Position numbers and translations under genes: made by a program. Below the pieces are notes generated by a model. That model ran no database searches, was not told the origin of the DNA, and was given only the letters and a program-made list of their open reading frames with translations. DNA of 16,887 nt from Hydrogenophaga sp. GTDB taxonomy: Bacteria; Pseudomonadota; Gammaproteobacteria; Burkholderiales; Burkholderiaceae_C. Numbering within the stretch: the first letter of the stretch is position 1; every line of letters starts with the position of its first letter. Shown here piece by piece: positions 1 to 5,596 of the stretch. Where the stretch lies: the NCBI GenBank assembly GCA_018335615.1, contig JAGXRS010000352.1:1-16887 (forward strand), given 5' to 3'.

Positions 1-513
1 CTGCAGCGGCTGCGCACCCGGCTGGCCATGGTGTTCCAGCATTTCAACCTGTGGGCCCACATGACGGTGCTGCAGAACATCATCGAAGCGCCGGTGCATG
101 TGCTGGGTATTCCGCGCGACCAGGCCGTGCAGACCGCCCGCCGTTATCTGGAGCGTGTGGGATTGCGGGGTGTCGAAGACCGCTACCCCGCGCACATGAG
201 CGGGGGGCAGCAGCAGCGCGTGGCGATTGCCCGGGCGCTGGCGGTGGAACCTGCCGTGATGCTGTTCGATGAACCCACCAGCGCGCTGGACCCGGAACTG
301 GTGGGTGAGGTGCTGCGCGTGATGAAGCTGCTGGCCGAGGAAGGTCGAACCATGCTGGTGGTGACCCACGAGATGGGGTTCGCTCGCGAGGTGTCGTCGC
401 ACCTCATCTTTCTGCACCAGGGCCTGATCGAGGAAGAAGGGGTTCCTGCCGAGGTGCTGGCGCGGCCGAAAAGCGAACGCCTGGCCCAATTTCTCAGCGG
501 CAACCTGAAGTAG
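1..513 (+). CDS. hisP: Amino-acid ABC transporter ATP-binding protein, HisP/GlnQ type (5' truncated by window edge)
   Basis: This is the nucleotide-binding subunit of a polar amino-acid (histidine/lysine/arginine/ornithine-like) importer; it hydrolyses ATP on the cytoplasmic face to drive uptake. The frame is open from base 1, so the N-terminus and the Walker A loop lie outside the window; about 170 residues remain of a family length near 255-260. Visible in order are the Q-loop (MVFQHFNLW), the ABC signature (MSGGQQQRVAIARALA), Walker B with catalytic Glu (VMLFDEPTSALD), and the switch His (VVTHEMGFA). The C-terminal stretch with FLHQGLIEEEG is very close to HisP of the PAAT family. The permease and binding-protein genes are presumably upstream. 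It ends 12 bases from the convergent cyclase gene. The symbol is by family resemblance; an arginine/ornithine or glutamine system cannot be excluded. Confidence 0.93.
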   Translation: MQRLRTRLAMVFQHFNLWAHMTVLQNIIEAPVHVLGIPRDQAVQTARRYLERVGLRGVEDRYPAHMSGGQQQRVAIARALAVEPAVMLFDEPTSALDPELVGEVLRVMKLLAEEGRTMLVVTHEMGFAREVSSHLIFLHQGLIEEEGVPAEVLARPKSERLAQFLSGNLK

Positions 514-525
514 ACCAAGGGGGCG

Positions 526-1467
526 TCAGCGCGGCGCCGGACGTCCCAGCACCATGTTCCCGTCGACCAGCCGAAAGCGGATCCTGGGTGCGCTGTGCTC
601 GGAGAAGGGGGCACCCATGGCGATCTCGCCGTCGCTGTGCAGCAGGCATTCCTGTCGTCGCAAGGCAATGGCGTTCTCGGCGCCCTCGAACCGGACCCAG
701 GTGCCATAACTGCTGATGTCTTCCAGCACGCAATGGCCGGTTCGGATGTCAATGCGCACATGCAAACGCGAGACGCGCGGGTCGTTGACCACGAAGTCGG
801 CCTCTGGCACGCGCCCGATCGTCAGGGGCAGATCGGTCAGGTGGTAGGCCCGGCTGGTATCGAGCCAGCCCAGCTGGATACTGCCGGACAGCGCTTCGGC
901 AGCGTTTTCCAGCGAGAGCAGGTCGGCCGGCAAGGTCAGGAACTCGGAGAGCATTTCCGCTTGCCATTCGATCCTGAACACCTCGGCGGGCTCGACACGA
1001 CCTTTGATGCGCATGGGGCCCAGGCTGCGGCTGCGCACGCCGTGACAGGTGCCGAGCGCGCGGATGACCTGATCGTTGACGAGAATCTGCTCAGGCCCGG
1101 CGAGGTCGCTCAGCCTCGATGCGACGTTCACCGCATCGCCAAAACAGTCGCCATCGATCTGCACCACCTGCCCCCGCGCCATGCCGACCTGCATCATGAG
1201 TTTGAGCCGGTCTGGCCAGCGGGCCACCCGGTTCGCGTGCTCTTGCTGGATCTGGACAATGGTTTGCACCGCGTGGTGGTTGTTGCTGAACGCCAGCAGG
1301 ACGCCGTCTCCCAGCATCTTGACCACCGTGCCGCCATTGTCGACCCCGACAGAGCCAATCCATTGTGTCAGGCGGGTGACGGCCTGGGTGGCCTGGTCAT
1401 TGCCCAGTGTTTCGAACACCGACACGCTCCCGGTCAAGTCGACAAATGCAATGGTCAGGTCCGCCAT
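526..1467 (-). CDS. Soluble class III adenylate/guanylate cyclase with C-terminal FHA domain
   Basis: The 313-residue protein joins a class III cyclase catalytic domain (about residues 3-170) to a forkhead-associated, phosphothreonine-binding domain (about 205-305). The cyclase shows both metal Asp residues (D10 in FVDLTGS, D54 in KMLGDG), a purine-selecting Lys/Asp pair (K50, D111), and the transition-state Asn/Arg (N114, R118 in FGDAVNVASRL), so it looks catalytically complete, and Lys/Asp favours ATP over GTP. The FHA core shows GR (218-219) and the SRLH motif (233-236), but the usual Asn of the later loop is Tyr (SSYGTW). No signal peptide or membrane segment is seen, so it is probably cytosolic. 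I chose the ATG at 1467; an in-frame GTG lies 24 bases further upstream. The FHA domain suggests control by a Ser/Thr kinase not present in this window; that link is inference. Confidence 0.88.
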   Translation of the reverse strand: MADLTIAFVDLTGSVSVFETLGNDQATQAVTRLTQWIGSVGVDNGGTVVKMLGDGVLLAFSNNHHAVQTIVQIQQEHANRVARWPDRLKLMMQVGMARGQVVQIDGDCFGDAVNVASRLSDLAGPEQILVNDQVIRALGTCHGVRSRSLGPMRIKGRVEPAEVFRIEWQAEMLSEFLTLPADLLSLENAAEALSGSIQLGWLDTSRAYHLTDLPLTIGRVPEADFVVNDPRVSRLHVRIDIRTGHCVLEDISSYGTWVRFEGAENAIALRRQECLLHSDGEIAMGAPFSEHSAPRIRFRLVDGNMVLGRPAPR

Positions 1468-1605
1468 GGGTGAACAAGGGTTGAGGTACACGATTACAGC
1501 ACGTCACCCTCGCCGCTTGGCGTGAAAATCAAACTTCCGTCGTATAGACCGTGTTCTTTCCGGCCTCGAAACGGCTCATTTCTGCATCACCGTGACGGAC
1601 CCTGC

Positions 1606-2574
1606 TCACCCCCAATACAGCAAAGCCTCGCGCTTTTGCACCATCAATTCGACTCGTTGCCCGAATGGCAGCAGCACCTTGGTGGGAATATGACCGAAGG
1701 GCAGACCGGTGAGAACGGGGACACGGATGTTCGATCGCAGCCAGTCGATCACCGTGTTGAGCTTGAAACCGCGGTCATGGGGCGTCGGGGTGAATCGGTT
1801 GAATGAACCCAGCAAGACGGCTTTCTGCCGACCCAGAATGCCCGCGTGCATGAGCTGTGTGAGCTGCCGTTCGATGCGGTAAGGGTGTTCGTTCACGTCC
1901 TCCAGAAAGAGGATGCCGCCTTTGACCTCGGGCAAGTAAGGCGTTCCGACCAGCGAACAGAGCACACTGAGGTTGCCACCCCATAGCGTGGCTTTGCTCA
2001 AGCGAAGCCCGCCAGCATCGCCATCGGCTTCTGGTGCGCCGGCCTTGCGTTTGACAGCCGTTGTGTGCAGGGCCATCGCGGCCACATCCGCCGCGGGCAG
2101 GCGCCAGCCCGAGCCCTCGCCCTGGCCGCAGAGCAGGTCGTCGAAACAGGCCTCCATGATCTCGTCGGGGCCCTCTTGCGCCCCGAAATCTTCACCCACA
2201 GCGGGGCCGGCCCAGGTGGTGGCGCCCGTTTTGGCAAACAGGGCACACTGGAATGCCGTGAAATCGCTCAGACCCACAAACTGCGTGCCACGCTCGATCG
2301 ATTTCGCCACGGCCTTGTAGGGCAGCTTGGGCAGCAGCCGGGTGAGTCCATAACCGCCGCGCGAAATCAGGGCCACGTCCGCACCGCTGGCGGCCGCCCG
2401 GCCGATGGCGATCAGCCGGGTATCGTCGTTGCCCGCGAACCGCATGTGACTGCTGAGTGCGTCGTCGTCCGTTTCCACGTCATGGCCCAGCGCAATGAGG
2501 CGGGCAACACCCCGGCGAAAGGCTGCCTTGTCGCGTACGGCGCCCGAAGGGGAGTAGATGTAGATGTGGCTCAT
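1606..2574 (-). CDS. ldcA: LD-carboxypeptidase, peptidase family S66 (muramoyltetrapeptide carboxypeptidase)
   Basis: The 322-residue protein matches the S66 family, which removes the terminal D-Ala from L,D-linked murein tetrapeptides during peptidoglycan recycling in the cytoplasm. The expected Ser-Glu-His triad can be placed: Ser103 in FVGLSDFTAF, Glu225 in ILFLEDVNEHPYRIER, and His295 in LPFGHIPTKVLLPFG. The SRGGYG segment at 71-76 is also typical. The ATG at 2574 begins with MSHIYIYSPSG; an upstream in-frame TTG at 2592 would add six residues and looks less likely. The gene starts 38 bases after the tadA-fusion stop in the same direction, so co-transcription is plausible. No signal peptide is seen, as expected for the cytoplasmic recycling enzyme. 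Confidence 0.92.
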   Translation of the reverse strand: MSHIYIYSPSGAVRDKAAFRRGVARLIALGHDVETDDDALSSHMRFAGNDDTRLIAIGRAAASGADVALISRGGYGLTRLLPKLPYKAVAKSIERGTQFVGLSDFTAFQCALFAKTGATTWAGPAVGEDFGAQEGPDEIMEACFDDLLCGQGEGSGWRLPAADVAAMALHTTAVKRKAGAPEADGDAGGLRLSKATLWGGNLSVLCSLVGTPYLPEVKGGILFLEDVNEHPYRIERQLTQLMHAGILGRQKAVLLGSFNRFTPTPHDRGFKLNTVIDWLRSNIRVPVLTGLPFGHIPTKVLLPFGQRVELMVQKREALLYWG

Positions 2575-2612
2575 GGCAGATACGCTGGGCAAAGACCCGC
2601 ATTATCGGTGTC

Positions 2613-3959
2613 TCAAGTCGACAGCTGGTCACAAGCCCATTGCGCCACCTCAGGCCGGTGCTCGGGAATCCAGAACCCGGTGTTCGCGAGACGCAGCGGC
2701 TCAGGACCGCTGCTTGTGGTGAGTGGTCCCTCCGGTGTCCGATCATGCATTCGATCAGCGTTCTGACAGCTCTGCACCACGAGGCTCTTTCCTTGCCATT
2801 CGTGCGCCCAGAAATGGCGGACGTCCTGCCCGATCGCAGCCTGCGCCCCGTCGTTCGGCGGGTGAGCCCGGAAGGCTCGCAGCGCAGCCCGGTGCCCGGC
2901 GTCGGGAAAGGGCGCGTCATAACCCCGGCGAGCCGCGTCGTCGAGCATGGCGTGGGCAACGCCCAGCCCTTGCGCCGGGCGGGAACCGGGCAGGAGGAAC
3001 CGCTCGCGGCCGTCCCGTGGCGTTTCGCTGGCCAGGGCGCTGTTCATGGACAAAAGGCCTCGGTAACGGCCTGGGCTGGTCATAGGCAAGGTGGCGCCCA
3101 GCAGTCCGCTCCAATCGTGCACGACCAGCACCACATGGCGCAAATCCAGCCGTTCAACCAACGCCAGCAACACCTGGCGGTGCCATTCAAGCGTGTGGGA
3201 ATGAGACTTCTTGGGCTTGTCGCTGCGGCCGAAACCGATCAGGTCGGGCGCCACGACCCGACCACCAGCCGCTGTGAACACGGGGATCATCTTGCGGTAC
3301 AGGTAGCTCCAGGTTTCCATGCCGTGCAGGCACAGCCAGGTGGTGCGTGCGTCGTGCGGTCCTTCGTCCAGGTAGTGCATGCGCAGGCCGGCCAGCGCCG
3401 GCAAATCGCTGACATACCGTGGTTCCCATGGGTAGTGGGGCAGCTCAGCAAAACGCCGGTCGGGCGTGCGCAGGGCATCGTCGCGCAGCGGATGCCCTCG
3501 GCGCCGCTGCTCTTCGCGCCGCTGACGGAAGAACTCCGCCAGCAAAGCACCACATTCGTCGGCGAGAACGCCACCAGCCACCTGCGTCTGGTGGTTGATC
3601 TGATTCACCTGAAAAAGGTCGATGACCGACCCCGCAGCGCCGGTTTTGGGTTCGTGGGCGCCAAACACCACACGTTTGAGGCGGGCTTGCAGCATGGCAC
3701 CGCTGCACATGGCACACGGCTCTAGCGTGACGAACAGTTCGCAGCCGTCGAGACGGTAATTGCCCAAGGCAGCAGCGGCGGCCCGCAGTGCCTGCACCTC
3801 GGCGTGGGCCGTCGGGTCGTGCGTGCCAATGGGCGCGTTGCGCCCGGTGCCGATCACCTGCCCGTCTTTCACCACCACGGCACCCACCGGCACCTCGCCT
3901 TGCGCGCCGGCGGCCCGTGCTTCGGCGAGTGCCACGCGCATGAACCCGACGTCGTCCAT
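2613..3959 (-). CDS. tadA: tRNA adenosine(34) deaminase TadA fused to a haloalkane-dehalogenase-like alpha/beta hydrolase domain
   Basis: The 448-residue protein has two parts. Residues 1-155 are a TadA deaminase, which makes inosine at the wobble base of tRNA-Arg(ACG): zinc/catalytic motif HAEV (52-55) and PCAMC (81-85) are intact. Residues 165-448 resemble haloalkane dehalogenases: an oxyanion-hole HG motif (LHGMETW, 211-217), a nucleophile elbow with Asp282 and the following Trp (VVHDWSGLLG), and YDAPFPD (347-353). The C-terminus is odd: where the catalytic His is expected (AGHF in the family) the protein reads NTGFWIPEH, and the acid-bearing loop reads SCQNADRM. The ATG at 3959 shares one base with the stop of the preceding small gene (TGATG), which fits translational coupling; a longer open frame upstream overlaps that gene and is rejected. 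The deaminase is certain; activity of the second domain is doubtful. Confidence 0.9.
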   Translation of the reverse strand: MDDVGFMRVALAEARAAGAQGEVPVGAVVVKDGQVIGTGRNAPIGTHDPTAHAEVQALRAAAAALGNYRLDGCELFVTLEPCAMCSGAMLQARLKRVVFGAHEPKTGAAGSVIDLFQVNQINHQTQVAGGVLADECGALLAEFFRQRREEQRRRGHPLRDDALRTPDRRFAELPHYPWEPRYVSDLPALAGLRMHYLDEGPHDARTTWLCLHGMETWSYLYRKMIPVFTAAGGRVVAPDLIGFGRSDKPKKSHSHTLEWHRQVLLALVERLDLRHVVLVVHDWSGLLGATLPMTSPGRYRGLLSMNSALASETPRDGRERFLLPGSRPAQGLGVAHAMLDDAARRGYDAPFPDAGHRAALRAFRAHPPNDGAQAAIGQDVRHFWAHEWQGKSLVVQSCQNADRMHDRTPEGPLTTSSGPEPLRLANTGFWIPEHRPEVAQWACDQLST

Positions 3960-4186
3960 CACGGGTCCTGCGTCGAGCGGGGTTGCTGCAGGGCGTCTTC
4001 CAGGGCTTTTCGGTATTGCTGTTGAATAGCCGCGGGAGAGCCCGATGGCAACGCTGCTCCGTCGGACGGCGCCGACAACCCGGGCACCTGGGCCGGCGCA
4101 GCACGACCGGACAGCTGACCTTTGGCCAGCCACCCGATCAGGGCCACCGCCATCAGCAGTCCGCCCAGACTGAAGACGAATCGCAT
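3959..4186 (-). CDS. Small membrane-anchored hypothetical protein upstream of tadA
   Basis: A 75-residue protein. Residues 1-20 form one hydrophobic segment (MRFVFSLGGLLMAVALIGWL), read as a membrane anchor or uncleaved signal; there is no lipobox Cys. The rest is Pro/Ala/Ser-rich and ends in a charged stretch with Gln repeats (IQQQYRKALEDALQQ), probably a short helix. The start at 4186 is supported by a good ribosome binding site (GAGGAAG, 4193-4199) seven bases upstream. Its stop overlaps the tadA start by one base, so the two genes very likely share a transcript. I recognise no family, and its function is unknown. Confidence 0.72.
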   Translation of the reverse strand: MRFVFSLGGLLMAVALIGWLAKGQLSGRAAPAQVPGLSAPSDGAALPSGSPAAIQQQYRKALEDALQQPRSTQDP

Positions 4187-4192
4187 GTCAGG

Positions 4193-4199
4193 CTTCCTC
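4193..4199 (-). promoter_or_regulatory. Ribosome binding site for the small membrane protein
   Basis: On the minus strand GAGGAAG is followed by six bases and then the ATG at 4186. It decides the start of the 75-residue protein over a longer in-frame extension. Confidence 0.65.
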
Positions 4200-4903
4200 G
4201 CGCATAGACGCTCGCTGGCTGGCGAGGTGAACGATCGGTACCCACACGTCAACTGCCGCGGCCGTGGCTCAGAGGAGAAACGTGAACCTTGCCAGCCGAG
4301 CACTGTCTTGATAGCAACATATCTACCGTTGCATGGGGGTGCCCTTTCCAAGGCTTCCTGTTCTCGATCTCACTTAACGGTCGATTGTGGAAGCGATTTG
4401 AATGCAAGAGGGGCATTTTCTGCAACGTATGACGGTATCGAGTCCTCGCTCAAGAGGACCAAGAGGGTATTCAAGAGTGGCTTTGACGGTATCACAACTT
4501 TCTTCGGCCGGGACCACGGACTTCGTCCTCGATGCGCTGGAGCGGGCGTCGTACGACCGCCAGCCTGAACGTAACAGCCCGTCTGATTCATCATTCTGAT
4601 CGTGGGCCGACCCGAGAGGCCGTCGAACTGGCCACACTGCAATGGTGGCTGGGTTTGGCCCTGCTCAGACACCGGAGCACTCCTGAACCTGTTGATAAAG
4701 CACCGGACTCCAGGTCACGGCTTTCTTTCCAGGACCGCTACGGCGAGCTATTCCTTGCAAGACCTTCTCGCAAGCCGGAGTGCTCGCTCAGCCAATGTTT
4801 CAAAGATGAGGGCGCATAGACCGCCAGGGACGATGAGCGTGCGACCCCCAGCCCCACAGCATCCCAACGGTCGCAGCAAAAACCCGCGTCACATCCGTGC
4901 GAC

Positions 4904-4932
4904 CAGAAGGCGCAGAGCGCCTTCTGCGCTCT
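4904..4932 (+). promoter_or_regulatory. Two mutually exclusive hairpins
   Basis: Arm CAGAAGGCGC (4904-4913) pairs perfectly with GCGCCTTCTG (4917-4926) across the loop AGA. A second hairpin, AGAGCGC (4914-4920) with GCGCTCT (4926-4932) and a 5-base loop, uses part of the same bases, so only one can form. No T-run follows, so it is not a standard terminator. Whether this DNA is in the transcript of the gene at 5026 is unknown. Confidence 0.4.
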
Positions 4933-4961
4933 ATATCGGGGCCGCGTGAGATAGTGGATAT

Positions 4962-4977
4962 TTTTGTATATACAAAA
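4962..4977. promoter_or_regulatory. Perfect 16-bp palindrome, GntR-like operator candidate
   Basis: TTTTGTATATACAAAA is its own reverse complement. Its core T-GT-N4-AC-A fits the GntR-family pattern yGT(N)xACr. It lies 48 bases before the thioesterase start in an AT-rich patch, where a promoter would be expected. The word TTTGTATATA recurs upstream of the ligase gene at 5505-5514. No GntR-family gene is in the window. Confidence 0.5.
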
Positions 4978-4982
4978 TGTTG

Positions 4983-4996
4983 TTGTAGTGATACAA
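4983..4996. promoter_or_regulatory. Second operator-like inverted repeat upstream of the thioesterase
   Basis: TTGTA (4983-4987) and TACAA (4992-4996) form a 5-bp inverted repeat around four bases, again fitting yGT-N6-ACr. It lies five bases beyond the 16-bp palindrome, so two regulator dimers could bind side by side. Confidence 0.42.
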
Positions 4997-5000
4997 AAAA

Positions 5001-5019
5001 TGCCTTTATCTGAAAGGCA
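5001..5019 (+). promoter_or_regulatory. Hairpin enclosing the thioesterase ribosome binding site
   Basis: TGCCTTT (5001-5007) pairs perfectly with AAAGGCA (5013-5019) across a 5-base loop. AAAGG at 5013-5017, eight bases before the ATG at 5026, is the only Shine-Dalgarno-like sequence, so the stem would hide it. This could lower or regulate translation; that is inference from the fold alone. Confidence 0.45.
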
Positions 5020-5025
5020 CTTTCC

Positions 5026-5448
5026 ATGCATGACACCGACATCTCTTCCCAGCTTTCAAGCGAGGGGTGGAAACAACGCGATCTCCCCGGCTTCATGGGC
5101 ACAGCGGGCCCGCTCTGGACCCGCAAGGAGGGCCACACCTGGGCCTATGGCCTGCTGGTGCAAGCCCCTCATCTGAACCCGGCCGGCAGTGCCCACGGTG
5201 GTGCCCTGATGACCCTGGTCGACCATGCGGTGAGCGCTGTCGCCTGGGAAATCTGCCAGCGCAAACCGTGCGTCACGCTGCAGATGGACTGCCATTTTTA
5301 TGCCGCCGTGCAACCAGGACAGTTCACAGAGGTGCGCGCAAAGGTCACCCATCAGACGGGCAGCCTGGTCTTCGCGTCAGCCGTTCTCACGGTCAAGGGC
5401 GAGCCTGTTTTCAGGTGCCAGGCCATCCTCAAGAAGCTGTCGTCCTGA
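5026..5448 (+). CDS. PaaI-type hotdog-fold acyl-CoA thioesterase
   Basis: The 140-residue protein is a single hotdog domain of the PaaI/YdiI thioesterase type, which hydrolyses acyl- or aryl-CoA to the free acid and CoA in the cytoplasm. The hallmark segment is at about 51-73: NPAGSAHGGALMTLVDHAVSA, with HGG (57-59) and the catalytic-position Asp66. A later strand with FRCQAILKKL ends the fold. The length is normal for the family. It precedes the acyl-CoA ligase on the same strand with 148 bases between, so it may be a separately controlled first gene of the cluster, useful for releasing trapped CoA esters. Two palindromes and a binding-site hairpin stand directly before it. The natural substrate cannot be told from sequence. 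Confidence 0.88.
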   Translation: MHDTDISSQLSSEGWKQRDLPGFMGTAGPLWTRKEGHTWAYGLLVQAPHLNPAGSAHGGALMTLVDHAVSAVAWEICQRKPCVTLQMDCHFYAAVQPGQFTEVRAKVTHQTGSLVFASAVLTVKGEPVFRCQAILKKLSS

Positions 5449-5469
5449 GCCTTCTCATGCAACGAGCGA

Positions 5470-5492
5470 GGCCCTTGAGGCCCCGTTTTTTT
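5470..5492 (+). terminator. Weak rho-independent terminator candidate after the thioesterase
   Basis: GGCC (5470-5473) pairs with GGCC (5479-5482) over the loop CTTGA, and a run of seven T follows at 5486-5492. The stem is only four pairs and three bases separate it from the T-run, so termination may be partial. Confidence 0.4.
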
Positions 5493-5505
5493 GACCGTTT
5501 TTTGT

Positions 5506-5519
5506 TTGTATATAGACAA
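5506..5519. promoter_or_regulatory. Operator-like inverted repeat upstream of the acyl-CoA ligase
   Basis: TTGTATATAGACAA is an imperfect palindrome (12 of 14 positions symmetrical) fitting yGT-N6-ACr. It shares TTTGTATATA with the site at 4962-4977, suggesting one regulator for both promoters. A TTGACC (5491-5496) stands 16 bases before TAGACA (5513-5518), a poor but possible promoter that this site would cover. Confidence 0.42.
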
Positions 5520-5596
5520 TTTAAAGTGCCTATTGACAAAAACATCGATGTGCGACGAAACTGAAGGCACACCGACACAACCTTTGACAGCCCGAC

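Larger units (their letters stand above)
4187..5025. other. Intergenic stretch of about 840 bases without a convincing gene
   Basis: Short open frames exist on both strands, but none has a recognisable domain, a good start or steady third-position G/C. Structures seen include a 6-bp stem (GTCCTC 4442-4447 with GAGGAC 4454-4459) and a 10-base direct repeat TGACGGTATC at 4430-4439 and 4484-4493. The right end holds the regulatory elements listed separately. It divides core-like minus-strand genes from the plus-strand catabolic cluster and carries promoters for both sides by position. It may also contain decayed coding material that I cannot identify. Confidence 0.55.

Noticed and set aside
595..1473. 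A 292-codon plus-strand frame opposite the cyclase
   Set aside because: The minus strand carries complete cyclase and FHA motifs; the plus frame has none.
2640..3725. A 361-codon plus-strand frame opposite the TadA fusion
   Set aside because: It is antisense to a gene with intact HAEV and PCAMC motifs and shows no domain of its own.
4211..4226. CTCGC/GCGAG stem as a terminator
   Set aside because: It has only five pairs, no T-run, and lies upstream of the minus-strand genes rather than at their end.
4370..4949. Several 95-115-codon frames in the intergenic stretch
   Set aside because: They have no domain, no good start and uneven codon use. I considered decayed transposase but could not find a supporting motif.
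4200..5025. CRISPR array, tRNA or insertion-sequence ends in the gene-free stretch
   Set aside because: No regularly spaced repeats, cloverleaf or CCA end, and no terminal inverted repeats with a target duplication were found.
5533..5538. TTGACA as a -35 box for the ligase gene
   Set aside because: The match is perfect, but nothing like TATAAT lies 16-18 bases downstream, so no promoter is claimed.
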